Assembly (NCBI RefSeq): GCF_049310025.1
Contig: NZ_JBJYKD010000003.1
Location: forward strand, 85,197-149,196
Direction of reading: 5' to 3'
Origin: JBJYKD01 sp049310025
Lineage (GTDB): Bacteria; Bacillota; Thermosediminibacteria; Thermosediminibacterales; Tepidanaerobacteraceae
DNA: 64,000 nucleotides
Shown: positions 41,612 to 51,488 of the stretch, in pieces
How the letters are laid out: the number at the start of each line of letters is the position of its first letter
Position numbering within the stretch: position 1 is the stretch's first letter
Made by a program: the position numbers and the translations under genes
Notes under the pieces: model-generated
Told to the model about the DNA's origin: nothing
Databases searched by the model: none
Seen by the model: only the letters and a program-made list of their open reading frames with translations

Positions 41612-42639
41612 GCAATCTGCGGTTTTTTGACGCTTTGCCAGTCTACTACGGCGGCAAGAGAAAGCTGGTCAAGGCCATCTTCAAGGTGGCTCCACCGGCA
41701 AGCCAGGCGCCTAACTTTGCAGATGCCTTCCTGGGTGGCGGGGCGGTGTCAGTGATGGCCAAAGCCCTGGGCTACCGGGTACTTTGCAATGACATTGCCC
41801 AGCGGTCTTATATTGTTGGCAAGGCCCTGGTGGAGAACAACCGGGTGAAGCTCACAAATGAGGACATTAACCGGCTCTTTCTAGAGACCGAGAACGACGG
41901 GTTCATAAGGGCCAACTTCAGCCCTACCGTTATCCTCTCAAAACATGCGGACTTTCTGGATAATGCTTTTGCGCTGGTAAGGGCAATGGAAGAAGGCCAC
42001 AAGAAGTATCTTTTGCTGCTTTTGTTGGTCAAATACATCTTTTCCATGCGGGAATATGGGAAATTCTCTACGCCAAACGCCTTCAATATCCCCATGGAGG
42101 AGTGCCGCATTGAGTGGATTAAAAACCGCACTTACCATGCGAGCATAAAGGCCGCCCTAAAGCCCATTCCTGACGCGCTCCGGGAGCTTGCCGGTGCAGT
42201 TAATCGCGGAGTGATAGACAACGCCCAGGAAAACCAGGCCTTTAAACTAGACGTCAGAGAGTTTTTACAAGAGATACAGGCAGACGTCGTTTACTTCGAC
42301 CCGCCTTATGCCGGAACCATGGCTTACGAGGATAATTACCATGCACTTGATCAGATCCTAGAGGGCAGGATGTTTCCGGCCAGAAAGAGCGAGTTCTCCC
42401 GCAAGGACGGGATAAAATTCCTGGACGAAGTATTCCGAGCGGCCCGCCATATTCCCATCTGGATCGTGAGCATGGGGAACGCTGGCGGGGCGAATGACCT
42501 GGGCGAGTTGCAGGAAATGGTCGCCCGGTACCGGCGGACGGAGACCTACCGGATCAAGTACCGGCATATCCCGGCAGTTGCCAGTCAGGAGCACCAGGCA
42601 AAGAATGAAGAGTTCCTGATAGTAGGGAGGCCGAGGTAA
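41608..42639 (+). CDS. DNA adenine methylase, D12 class (first copy)
   Basis: 343 residues from ATG 41608. SAM-binding start LPVYYGGKRKLVKAIF and ADAFLGGGAVSVMAKALG; catalytic VVYFDPPYAGTMAYEDNYHA. A Dam/DpnM-type N6-adenine methylase. It may protect phage DNA from host restriction. The next gene is a diverged copy. Confidence 0.9.
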   Translation: MSNLRFFDALPVYYGGKRKLVKAIFKVAPPASQAPNFADAFLGGGAVSVMAKALGYRVLCNDIAQRSYIVGKALVENNRVKLTNEDINRLFLETENDGFIRANFSPTVILSKHADFLDNAFALVRAMEEGHKKYLLLLLLVKYIFSMREYGKFSTPNAFNIPMEECRIEWIKNRTYHASIKAALKPIPDALRELAGAVNRGVIDNAQENQAFKLDVREFLQEIQADVVYFDPPYAGTMAYEDNYHALDQILEGRMFPARKSEFSRKDGIKFLDEVFRAARHIPIWIVSMGNAGGANDLGELQEMVARYRRTETYRIKYRHIPAVASQEHQAKNEEFLIVGRPR

Positions 42640-42642
42640 GCC

Positions 42643-43515
42643 ATGAGGTTTCTTCAGGCACTCCCTCCATATTTCGGGGGCAAACAAAACCTGCTGAAGA
42701 AAATTTTTAGCCTTATACCATGTCCGGAGAAAACTCCTGTATTTGCGGATGCGTTTTTAGGCGGCGGCAGCATATCTTTATATGCAAAAGCCATGGGGTA
42801 TAAAGTGTACTGCAACGACCTGGCGGAGAGGTCGGCGGTTATCGGTAGGGGATTAATCGAGAATGGACGCATAAAACTGAATAAGACGGATGTTGCAATG
42901 CTCTTAAAACCGAATGATTACAGCTTATGCCAGAGGGAACCGCTGATAAAATATTTTACCGATGAAGATGCTGTATTTATAGACACTATCCTGGGGAATT
43001 TGCGCCAGAAGGAAGCAGGATATAAAAAAGATCTGCTGACACTTGCATTAATCAATTTCATCCTGCGGAGCAGGCACCATGGAGACTTTGGTGTGCAGTG
43101 GACCTATGAGGCTCTGCGCCCGAAAGAAAATATATATCTTCCACTGGGGCACATGAGGAGCGCAAAACTATATCTTAAATCACCAACGGATAGGTTATTA
43201 AAGGAAATACGCAAGGTCAATGCTTCGGTATTCTCAAACGGTCAGGAAAACACATTCAGCCAGATGGATGTGCTGCAATTTTTAGAAAGGGTTAGAGCAG
43301 ATATAGCGTATTTCGATCCTCCGTATTACGGCTCTGCGCCATACGAGGAACGGTATAAAGTGCTGGACTGGATTCTTAAAGGGGAAGTAAAAGAACCAGA
43401 AATCAGCGGTTTTAATAAACAACAAGCCTACCAGCTAATAGAAAACATGCTGGAGCGGGCTGAATGGGCAAAAATATGGGTTATCAGCTACGGCGGCCCC
43501 AAGGTGGACCGGTGA
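42643..43515 (+). CDS. DNA adenine methylase, D12 class (second copy, in-frame TGA)
   Basis: 290 residues to TGA 43513-43515. LPPYFGGKQNLLKKIF, ADAFLGGGSISLYAKAMG and the catalytic IAYFDPPYYGSAPYEERY are intact. The same frame continues after the TGA as EFLSIVQKHRPAAVEIPLKY and on to TAA 43651-43653, and this tail matches the C-terminal end of the first copy in layout (both end with a beta strand EILIYAERG / EEFLIVGRP). The original protein was likely 336 residues. Confidence 0.75.
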   Translation: MRFLQALPPYFGGKQNLLKKIFSLIPCPEKTPVFADAFLGGGSISLYAKAMGYKVYCNDLAERSAVIGRGLIENGRIKLNKTDVAMLLKPNDYSLCQREPLIKYFTDEDAVFIDTILGNLRQKEAGYKKDLLTLALINFILRSRHHGDFGVQWTYEALRPKENIYLPLGHMRSAKLYLKSPTDRLLKEIRKVNASVFSNGQENTFSQMDVLQFLERVRADIAYFDPPYYGSAPYEERYKVLDWILKGEVKEPEISGFNKQQAYQLIENMLERAEWAKIWVISYGGPKVDR

Positions 43516-43656
43516 GAATTTCTTTCAATAGTGCAAAAACATCGTCCAGCAGCCGTTGAAATACCGCTGAAATATAAATACCGCTTCGGCAACCAAAAGG
43601 CGGACAGCGATAAGCGAGATACAGAAATCCTTATATATGCGGAAAGGGGATAAAGC

Positions 43657-44667
43657 ATGAAAGAGTTAGAGGTAAAGAACCTGCCTATCGATAAAGTCCG
43701 GGCAAATTCCTGGAACCCGAACCAGATGGATGCAAAAACCATGGCAAAACTTAAAGCGGATATCCGGCGAAAGGGCGTAGTGCAGCCCATTTTGGTGAGG
43801 CCTGTCGGCCCGGACGAGTGGGAAATTGTAGACGGGTTCCACCGCTGGACCATCCTCCAGGAATTAGGCTATACTGAAGTGCCGGCTATAGTGCTGGACT
43901 TTGACGATGCGGAAGCCAAGTTGAAAACATTGCAGCTAAACTATATGCGCGGGGCAGCGGTACCCATACGGCTGGCCAACTTGATCCACGACCTCAACCG
44001 GACTATGACCCTTGAGGACTTGGAGGCGGTATTGCCTTACGAGAAGGCCGAGTTAAAGGATTCTCTTGAGCTATTGAAGCTGCCGACAGACATTGACAAG
44101 GTCGTCGAGGAACGGGCAGAGAAAGAGCGGCGGGCAGAGCCTATCTTTATCTCGGCAACAATTTACAAGGATAAAGAGAAAAGCCTCCATGATTTTGTGG
44201 AGCAGGCATTGCTTGAATCCGAGGCAACATTTGCTGAAATCAAAATCAAGATCGAGTGCCCTGCCGGCGACCACGACTTGGTTCTCCACGCCATGCAGAA
44301 CTTGGCCAAGCTGGACCGGGGGCGGGACGACCTGGCCGGCGAAAATGCCCCTATAGTGACCCGGTTCGCTCTTTTCCCGGAACAGCTTCATGTGGTGGAT
44401 CAGGCCTTACAGCATGTAATCAGGACTCAGGGGCTGATGAAAAATCCCCGGGGGCAGGCCCTGGAGCTTATCTGTGCTGATTACCTGGCTGGAGCAAGAT
44501 TAGAGGGTGAGGACAATGAAGGATTGGAACTACCAGAAGCGTTATCCATTCGGACGGAACCGGAAGATAATAGACCGCCGGAAGAAGGTCCTGCGCCTGC
44601 GGTTCGTGAAGCATTGGCCGGTAGATCAAATCGCCAACGTTCTCGGTGTAAGCATAAGCACGATTGA
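43657..44667 (+). CDS. ParB/sulfiredoxin-like nuclease domain protein
   Basis: 336 residues, ATG after GGAAAGGGGAT. The N-terminal ParB-N domain (1-120): NLPIDKVRANSWNPNQMDA, MAKLKADIRRKGVVQPILVR, WEIVDGFHRWTILQELGY (the GxHR motif). A helical middle part follows. The last 51 codons are in an overlapping frame with the small terminase gene. Commonly sits just before phage terminases; may be a nuclease or regulator. Confidence 0.85.
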   Translation: MKELEVKNLPIDKVRANSWNPNQMDAKTMAKLKADIRRKGVVQPILVRPVGPDEWEIVDGFHRWTILQELGYTEVPAIVLDFDDAEAKLKTLQLNYMRGAAVPIRLANLIHDLNRTMTLEDLEAVLPYEKAELKDSLELLKLPTDIDKVVEERAEKERRAEPIFISATIYKDKEKSLHDFVEQALLESEATFAEIKIKIECPAGDHDLVLHAMQNLAKLDRGRDDLAGENAPIVTRFALFPEQLHVVDQALQHVIRTQGLMKNPRGQALELICADYLAGARLEGEDNEGLELPEALSIRTEPEDNRPPEEGPAPAVREALAGRSNRQRSRCKHKHD

Positions 44668-45034
44668 GCGGGATATTCAGGCTGTGGAGGAATACGGGCA
44701 GCAGTATGGCGCGGACCTTATGCGAGAGCCGCTTGAAAAGACCATCTGGAAAATTACTGAGAACTACCAGGAGCGGCAGATGCTTAGGTGGCAGGAATTT
44801 GCCAATGCTAAGAGCCCGGTCGATAAGGCCCGTATCCTTCGGGATATTCAGGCCGAGGACCAGCAGTACTATGAAACCATGCAGAGCTTAGGGGCCGTTT
44901 ATAAAGCCCCCGAGCAGGCCGTCGTGACTACTGAGAGCTGGGAGGACCGGATAAAGAGGTTACGGGCCGAGCGGGAGGCTATGCTTGAGGCCCAGGGTGC
45001 TCCGGATGGGGACGATGTGGATGACGCAGAGTAG
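44516..45034 (+). CDS. Terminase small subunit-like protein
   Basis: 172 residues from ATG 44516 after GGTGAGG. An N-terminal helix-turn-helix (RLRFVKHWPVDQIANVLGVS, ISTIERDIQAVEEY) and a helical C-terminus ending acidic (DGDDVDDAE) fit a small terminase. It precedes the large terminase. It overlaps the ParB gene by 152 bases in another frame. Confidence 0.75.
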   Translation: MKDWNYQKRYPFGRNRKIIDRRKKVLRLRFVKHWPVDQIANVLGVSISTIERDIQAVEEYGQQYGADLMREPLEKTIWKITENYQERQMLRWQEFANAKSPVDKARILRDIQAEDQQYYETMQSLGAVYKAPEQAVVTTESWEDRIKRLRAEREAMLEAQGAPDGDDVDDAE

Positions 45035-45043
45035 GTGGCCGCC

Positions 45044-46528
45044 ATGGCCGAGAAGATCAGCGAAGCCAATTTCTTAGACCCCGTCTGGTACATTGAAACT
45101 TTTCTGTGGGTACGTAGCAAGAACAAGCAGATAGTCCCCTTCCGCCTAAACCCTGTACAGCGGCACTACATGGCCAGGAGGACCAATAGGGACTTAGTGC
45201 TGAAGGGTAGGCAGCATGGTTTTTCTACTCTCAAACTGGCCGAATACCTGCACGACACTATAACCAACGAGGCCACCCATACAAAAATAGTGGCCCATAA
45301 GCGGGAAGCGGCGGGGAAACTGCTGGCCGCCTTGAAGCTGATGTTTTTCCGTATCCCGCCTGAGTTCCGGCCTCGGGTGCGATACGATAACAAATATGAA
45401 TTTACCTTCCCAGACCTGGAAAGCCAGATAACCATAGCCTCGGCTACAGATGACGCCGGGCGGTCGGAGACCATCAATAACCTCCTGGCCACCGAGGTTG
45501 CCTTCTGGCCGAACGCGGAAGAAACTCTGTCGGGCCTTTTGGAGGCGGTGCCTGAGAGCGGCAATATCTGCATAGAGAGCACACCCAACGGAGTGGGTGA
45601 TCCCTTTTACGCGGAAGTCCAGAAGGCCAGGGCCGGGCAGAGCGAATTCAAACTGCACGAATACCCGTGGTGGACAAACCCAGAGTACAGGATACCATTA
45701 AAGCCCGGGGAAACCCTGGAGCCCTATTCGGACGAGGAGCTTAATCTTATTGCCAGCTATAACCTCACACCGGAGCAGATTAAATGGCGGCGGGCCAAAA
45801 TCCGGCGATTAGGACGAAGGAAGTTTGCACGGGAATATGAATGTAGTTTCCTCCAGAGCGGCCGGCCAGTGTTTGATGCCACGATCATCGAACGCTGGCC
45901 GAAGAAGGAGCCCATTTACATGGATAATTACCTGCGGGTGTGGGAACGGCCTGTACCTGGCGAGCGGTACGCCATCGGGGTAGATACTTCCGAAGGATTA
46001 CCGGATGGAGACCGGGCCTGTGCCCAAGTCTTCAAGATGTCTACATGGGAGCAGGTTGCCATCCTCCACGGGGCACTGAAACCGCAGGTGCTGGCAGTTT
46101 ATGTAGACCGGCTGGCCAGGGAATATCGGCAGGGTCAGCCTTACGGCGTAATTTTAGGTGTAGAGCGTAATAACCATGGCCATGCTGTGCTGGTAAAGCT
46201 ACTGGAATTTGAAACACCAGGGCTTTATTTTTTTAAGCCTCAAAATCCTGGATGGGACACAAACTCTGCGACTAAGTTTATGATGGTGGACGAGGCCGAG
46301 GAGGCAGTTCGACAAAAACTTATTACGGTATATGACGAAGTTACCAAAGGTGAGATGATCGCCTTCGAATGGAAAGACGATGGGAGCGCCGGAGCTCCAG
46401 AGGGCGAAGGAAACCACGACGACACGGTAACGGCACTGTGTATCGCATGGCAAATGAGAAAAGCAACTCAGTGGCAGATTTGGGAACCAGGCGGAAGAGA
46501 AGGCGGCAGAGTTATGGTTATAGGGTAG
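45044..46528 (+). CDS. terL: Terminase large subunit
   Basis: 494 residues from ATG 45044 (GTG 45035 also in frame). ATPase part: RDLVLKGRQHGFSTLKLAEY (Walker A-like), TEVAFWPNAEETLSGL and CIESTPNGVGDPF. RNase H-like nuclease part: YAIGVDTSEGLPDGDRACA, ILGVERNNHGHAVLVKLLE and GEGNHDDTVTALCIAW. It drives DNA into the head and cuts it. Confidence 0.93.
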   Translation: MAEKISEANFLDPVWYIETFLWVRSKNKQIVPFRLNPVQRHYMARRTNRDLVLKGRQHGFSTLKLAEYLHDTITNEATHTKIVAHKREAAGKLLAALKLMFFRIPPEFRPRVRYDNKYEFTFPDLESQITIASATDDAGRSETINNLLATEVAFWPNAEETLSGLLEAVPESGNICIESTPNGVGDPFYAEVQKARAGQSEFKLHEYPWWTNPEYRIPLKPGETLEPYSDEELNLIASYNLTPEQIKWRRAKIRRLGRRKFAREYECSFLQSGRPVFDATIIERWPKKEPIYMDNYLRVWERPVPGERYAIGVDTSEGLPDGDRACAQVFKMSTWEQVAILHGALKPQVLAVYVDRLAREYRQGQPYGVILGVERNNHGHAVLVKLLEFETPGLYFFKPQNPGWDTNSATKFMMVDEAEEAVRQKLITVYDEVTKGEMIAFEWKDDGSAGAPEGEGNHDDTVTALCIAWQMRKATQWQIWEPGGREGGRVMVIG

Positions 46529-46537
46529 GTGGAAGTT

Positions 46538-48118
46538 ATGGCTGAAAATCAGAATCAAGCTATACAGGCAACCATTTACAAAGCTCAGGTGCTTGGCGGC
46601 AAGGAGATAGTCACAAGCAACAAACTGGAAGAGGACCCCTTTGCCAGGCTATATGGAGAGGGGGGTATACTAGAACCGCCTTATGACTTGCGGGTACTCA
46701 CATTACTCCCCGAGTATTCCAACATCCTGGGTCAATGCATTGACGCCATGGAGACCAATATCGACGGATTTGGCTTTACGCTTGAACCTGCAGAGGGGGT
46801 TACAGCGGGCCCGGACGGGAAATATCCTTCCGAGGTGGAGGCTGAACGTCGCCGGATAAGGAATTTCTTTAAGTATTGCAATCCCGATGAGAGCTTTACC
46901 AAGATCCGGCGGAAAACCAGGCGAGACCTGGAAACGACGGGCAATGCCTACTGGGAGATACTGCGGAACGGCAAGGGTGAAATTGCCGGGATAGAGCACC
47001 TGGAGAGTTATACCATGCGTCTCACCCCTCTAGATAAAGATCTGACGGATATCAAACTCCGGATAAAAACTGAGGACAATACTTACGAAGAAATTCCACA
47101 TCGCAAAAGGTTCCGCAGGTTTGTCCAGATCAGAGATGGAGTTATGGTATATTTTAAGGAATTTGGCGATCCCAGGCCCATCGATGCAAAAACCGGAAAA
47201 GTATTAACCGAAGAAGAAGCAAAAAAAACAGATATTACGCTGGCCACCGAGGTTATTCACTTTAAGATATATTCTCCCCGGTCTCCTTACGGGATTCCCA
47301 GATGGATAGGAAATAATCTTGCCGTATTGGGAAGTCGTCAGGCCGAAGAGGTCAACTATGAATATTTCGACAATAAGACGGTCCCACCTTTAGCGGTTTT
47401 GGTTTCGGGTCGGCTTGCGGCAGACAGCGTTAAGCGAATAGAAGATTATATCCAGAACAACATCAAGGGGCGCAAGGGGTTCCATAAGATCCTTGTTATT
47501 GAGGCCGAAACCACGCCCAACCCCCTGGCGCCGGCGGGCCAGAAGGCGGGCATTGAAATAAAACCCCTGACCGAGGCCCAGCAGAAGGACGCCCTGTTTG
47601 TTGATTATGACGAGAAGAACCAGGAGAAAGTGCGTTCGGCATTCCGCTTGCCGCCTATCTATGTCGGGCGAACGAAGGACTTCAACCGTTCCACCGCCGA
47701 GGAAAGCAAGCGGGTCGCCGAGGAACAGATTTTTGGGCCGGAACGGGACGACTTCGATTTCACGATCAACCGCTTGCTTTTCCCGGCTATGGACGTGAAG
47801 TATTGGGAGTTCAAGAGCTTGGCGCCTACGGCGGATAACGCCAAAGACATGACTGAAATGCTTGGGACATTTATAAAAGCTGGTATGACCGTCAAAGAGG
47901 CCAGGCGCATGATGGAGGAAATTCTCAATAAGGAGCTGCCAGACCCGCAGGGGGCGGATTGGCTGGATGAACCACTGGAGGTTTACCTGGCCAAACTGAA
48001 AGCCGGCATTACCCCTGGTGCGTCTCCTGAAGATGAGGTCCAGACGGTCAAGAAGTTCGCCAGTTTCCTGATCGAGGTGCGGAAGAGGTTAGAGGAATAT
48101 GAACTGGGGCTTGCTTAG
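46538..48118 (+). CDS. Phage portal protein (PBSX-type)
   Basis: 526 residues from ATG 46538 after AGGTGG. LLPEYSNILGQCIDAMETNI, WEILRNGKGEIAGIEHL, FKIYSPRSPYGIPRWIGN and LPPIYVGRTKDFNRSTAEES are typical of PBSX-type portals. The portal ring forms the DNA gate of the head. Its C-terminal end overlaps the MuF gene by 20 bases. Confidence 0.92.
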   Translation: MAENQNQAIQATIYKAQVLGGKEIVTSNKLEEDPFARLYGEGGILEPPYDLRVLTLLPEYSNILGQCIDAMETNIDGFGFTLEPAEGVTAGPDGKYPSEVEAERRRIRNFFKYCNPDESFTKIRRKTRRDLETTGNAYWEILRNGKGEIAGIEHLESYTMRLTPLDKDLTDIKLRIKTEDNTYEEIPHRKRFRRFVQIRDGVMVYFKEFGDPRPIDAKTGKVLTEEEAKKTDITLATEVIHFKIYSPRSPYGIPRWIGNNLAVLGSRQAEEVNYEYFDNKTVPPLAVLVSGRLAADSVKRIEDYIQNNIKGRKGFHKILVIEAETTPNPLAPAGQKAGIEIKPLTEAQQKDALFVDYDEKNQEKVRSAFRLPPIYVGRTKDFNRSTAEESKRVAEEQIFGPERDDFDFTINRLLFPAMDVKYWEFKSLAPTADNAKDMTEMLGTFIKAGMTVKEARRMMEEILNKELPDPQGADWLDEPLEVYLAKLKAGITPGASPEDEVQTVKKFASFLIEVRKRLEEYELGLA

Positions 48119-51100
48119 CAAAGAAGAACGGCGGGAGCTTGCCAGGTCAATAGATTACATCCTGGATTATTTGTTTTTCATGCCTGTACGGAAAGAAGCC
48201 GATCCACGGAGACGCCTTTTCGGTGCCGGGGCGGATATGGCACCTACAGAAGAGAGTATAGCAGGTATAGAAGAGAAATTTACAGAAGCGTTACTCCAGG
48301 GCTGGGACGCTCAGGTACAAAAAGCTATAACAAAGGGTGCAGCCCTGGTCCAATCCTTTGGAGGCGAAATTGACGAAAACGAAGTCAAGTTGCTTCTCAA
48401 TCTGATTGCCAGGGAAATGGGACCCGGGTTGGTGGCCATGACCCAGGAACAGGTCACCAACCTGGTGGGGACGGCATACCTGCTGGGGAGGCGTATCGTT
48501 GGTACACAACTTGGCATAGAACCGAAGCTGGACCTGGTGGATGAACAGGCCCGGCAATGGTTGACCGACCATACCGTTTTCTGGATAGGCGATTATTACG
48601 ACAGGCAGCTGGGGAAGAGTATAGCTGATACAGTAAGGCAGTTGGCCGTTGAGCAAGGCTTAGGTCGGGAGGAAGTCGGCAGACAGCTCAAAGCTCTTCT
48701 GGGGGACAAATTCGCCAGAAGCGATGCATACTGGAGAGGGCTGGCGGCTACCACCGTGGACCGGGCAAGAAATTTTGGTGGCGTTCAAAGCCTGATCGAA
48801 GCAAAGGTGGATACTTACGAGATACTTCCTGTTGGTGACGAAAGGACCTGTGCGGTCTGCATGACCATGGCCAGGCACACCTTTAAGGTTGAGCACGCGG
48901 TGGCCTTGCGGGATGCGGTGCTGAACGCTAAAACGCCGGAGGACATTAAAAAGCTTCATCCCTGGCTGCCGTTTGATGAGGTGAGGAAGCTCGATACTGA
49001 AGGGGCCGTCAGAAGAGGTCTGGCTTTGCCTCCATATCATTACCACTGCCGGTGTACTTATATCGTTTCGTCTTTCCGGGATATCACTGTGAGCCACGAG
49101 CCGCTGCCTATTTCGTTCATCAGGGAAGAGCCGTCACAAAAAGAGTTACCGCCACTTGAGAAGCTGCGCTATGTGGGTAGCGGTTCCTACTTGGGGGGAG
49201 CTGGCGAGAAACACATTTATGAGAATAAGCAGGGGCAAAAATACATTTTCAAGCCAGCGCAATCCAAGGGCGGTCAACCCGAACCCTTTCGGGCTTACGT
49301 TCAGGAGGCCGCTTCGGAGATTGCCCGGCGCCTTTACGAGCCAGGGCAGTTTGTGGAAGTAAAGGCGGTTACAGATAAAGCTGGCCGGCTGGGGACCCTG
49401 CAAAGACTGTTTGAAGATGTGGAGGGTAACCTCAAGCAAATCAGCTGGAAGAGTTTAACTCCTGACGAGTTGCGCCAGATCCAGCGAGAGCACGTATTGG
49501 ATTGGGTCATTGGCAATTTTGACAGCCATGGCGGCAACTTTATCCGGCTAAAGGACGGCCGGATCCTGAGCGTGGATAAAGAGCAGGCATTTCGTTACAT
49601 TAACGACCCGGCTTCCTGGAAAATGAGCCTGGATTATCATCCCAACGCCGTGTACGGAGAGCAAGAGCCGATCTACAATACTATCTACCGCGCCTTTGGC
49701 AAGAAGGAAGTTGATCTGGACCTGCAGGCCGTCCTACCGGCCCTGCAGCGCCTGGAGGCCATCCCAGATGAGGAATACAGGGCTATTCTGAGGCCTTATG
49801 CGGAGGCCCTGCACGGGAGGGGCGAGAAAGCGGAGAAATTTCTAGATCTTGCCGTAAAGAGAAAACACGAGACACGTGAGCAGTTCCGGCATTTCTTTAC
49901 CAACCTGCTCAAGACTAGGGACCCGATATTTAAGGGGACCTTTAAATTCGCAGATGAGATGACCGGAGTGGAACTAACGAAAGCACCCATGGCGGCCCGG
50001 TTGATGACCAAGGAGGAGTTAGAAAAGCTCAACGTCAAGGCGTTAAAGGAGATAGCCAAGGCGCAGAAGATAAAATACTTCCAGCACATGACCAAGCAAG
50101 AGCTGGTTGAAGCCCTGGCCCACCCAGATAAAGCTGAACGAATCAGCATAGCAGTTAAGGAACGGGTCCGGGCAAGATTAGAAGCAGCGAAGAAGAAGCC
50201 GCCCCTACCCAGGCTCAAAACACCCGAAGGTGCGGACATCATGGAGGATTTTGAACAAGTGCCTAAAACACCTTTTGGGGTGGCGGTACGAAAGGACGGA
50301 AAGAAAATTGAAGGCCAGGTTATCAATATCCGCCGTATTGAGGACGATGGGAGGCCGGGCTTTCAATTGACTATGAAGATTCCTAAAGTATATCATGGAG
50401 ATGTAGAACACGCATTGAGTAAAATGGGAGCCGGGCACGGGAGCTTCGTTTTCCAACCCGGGCGACTAGAACACCGCCGCGGCCTTTATCAAATGGGAAA
50501 AGGGAATTATGTCGAGGTTGGAAATGCCTGGTATCTGAGTGACCAGGACCTAATGATTTATTTTGCCGGAACTACAAGGGAACGAGCTCTTATGGGGCAG
50601 TTGGAGATCAGAATTTACGAAACAGATGGAGTGAGGGCAGCAAAGCGAGCGCAGGAAATCCTGAAAAAGCTGAACCTGGAGGCCGCTATCGCCGAGCCAA
50701 CGCCTGAAGAAGAACGACTGCTGCGGCTTTCCCGTTTGGCATGGCAGCATGCTCCCAGGGAAGAATACCAAATCGACTTGGAAACACGCACCATCGAGCA
50801 GATGGAACGTCTTCTTCGGGATAAAGGCATTGACCCTGCCAGGGCTGATAAACTGGTAGAGAGAGAGGTCTGGCCCGGGTATAAGACTTTTGTTGATGAG
50901 GGTATCAGCGAAAAATACAGGCAAGTGGGAGCGGAGTATCTCTTTGCCGGGGTAGGAAGAGAGCCAGAAACAGTAGTCGCCATACTGAGTTCTGACAGTC
51001 CTGGCCTCATGTCTACTATTCAACGCTATTATAACGGTATATTTGGTGGCGGGGCCAGCCAGAGCACAGACATTGAAACAGGCGGCGCCGACAGTGCCTT

Positions 51101-51488
51101 TGTCCGATTGGTGGTTGCTAATGCACGAGGTAAATGGCGGTTCAGGGACCATTTTAAGGGGGAAGGTTATAGACTTATCTTTGACATAAAAGAGTTAGAT
51201 CGTACTGATTGGTATGCTTACGGACATGATGCATTTGGCACCACCGAAGAAGATGAATATCGAAGAAGGTTGAGTCCGGAAGAATTTATCAGCAAATTAA
51301 ACGATGATTATCGGATCAGCAACGAAATAATGTTGCGCCGTGGCATTCGCAAGGAAAGTGTAATAGGAATTACTTGTGATACTCCCGCACAAAAACAAGC
51401 ATTGATACAAATATTCCAGCGTTCGGGCGTTAAAGAAATAAACGGCAAGAAATTAGAAGATTTTATTAGAGTTGAGGAGATGATTTAG
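48099..51488 (+). CDS. MuF minor head protein fused to kinase-like and second toxin-like domains
   Basis: 1129 residues, far longer than a plain MuF protein. Residues 1-330: SPP1 gp7/MuF domain with Cys/His set (TCAVCMTMARHTF near 250; HYHCRCTYIV near 315). Residues about 355-600: kinase-like fold (KYIFKPAQSKGG; HVLDWVIGNFDSHGGNF with D468-N480; LSVDKEQAF with D493), resembling PI4K/HipA-type kinases. Residues about 635-675: SAP/Rho-N-like helix pair. Residues about 960-1125: domain with GASQSTDIETGGADSAFVRL and YRISNEIMLRRGIRKESVIG, as in some toxin C-termini, possibly ADP-ribosyltransferase-like. The 5' end overlaps the portal gene. Confidence 0.8.
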   Translation: MNWGLLSKEERRELARSIDYILDYLFFMPVRKEADPRRRLFGAGADMAPTEESIAGIEEKFTEALLQGWDAQVQKAITKGAALVQSFGGEIDENEVKLLLNLIAREMGPGLVAMTQEQVTNLVGTAYLLGRRIVGTQLGIEPKLDLVDEQARQWLTDHTVFWIGDYYDRQLGKSIADTVRQLAVEQGLGREEVGRQLKALLGDKFARSDAYWRGLAATTVDRARNFGGVQSLIEAKVDTYEILPVGDERTCAVCMTMARHTFKVEHAVALRDAVLNAKTPEDIKKLHPWLPFDEVRKLDTEGAVRRGLALPPYHYHCRCTYIVSSFRDITVSHEPLPISFIREEPSQKELPPLEKLRYVGSGSYLGGAGEKHIYENKQGQKYIFKPAQSKGGQPEPFRAYVQEAASEIARRLYEPGQFVEVKAVTDKAGRLGTLQRLFEDVEGNLKQISWKSLTPDELRQIQREHVLDWVIGNFDSHGGNFIRLKDGRILSVDKEQAFRYINDPASWKMSLDYHPNAVYGEQEPIYNTIYRAFGKKEVDLDLQAVLPALQRLEAIPDEEYRAILRPYAEALHGRGEKAEKFLDLAVKRKHETREQFRHFFTNLLKTRDPIFKGTFKFADEMTGVELTKAPMAARLMTKEELEKLNVKALKEIAKAQKIKYFQHMTKQELVEALAHPDKAERISIAVKERVRARLEAAKKKPPLPRLKTPEGADIMEDFEQVPKTPFGVAVRKDGKKIEGQVINIRRIEDDGRPGFQLTMKIPKVYHGDVEHALSKMGAGHGSFVFQPGRLEHRRGLYQMGKGNYVEVGNAWYLSDQDLMIYFAGTTRERALMGQLEIRIYETDGVRAAKRAQEILKKLNLEAAIAEPTPEEERLLRLSRLAWQHAPREEYQIDLETRTIEQMERLLRDKGIDPARADKLVEREVWPGYKTFVDEGISEKYRQVGAEYLFAGVGREPETVVAILSSDSPGLMSTIQRYYNGIFGGGASQSTDIETGGADSAFVRLVVANARGKWRFRDHFKGEGYRLIFDIKELDRTDWYAYGHDAFGTTEEDEYRRRLSPEEFISKLNDDYRISNEIMLRRGIRKESVIGITCDTPAQKQALIQIFQRSGVKEINGKKLEDFIRVEEMI

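Noticed and set aside
43513..43515. Selenocysteine at the methylase TGA
   Set aside because: No redox motif or clear SECIS-like hairpin directly after the codon, and this enzyme class has no such residue.
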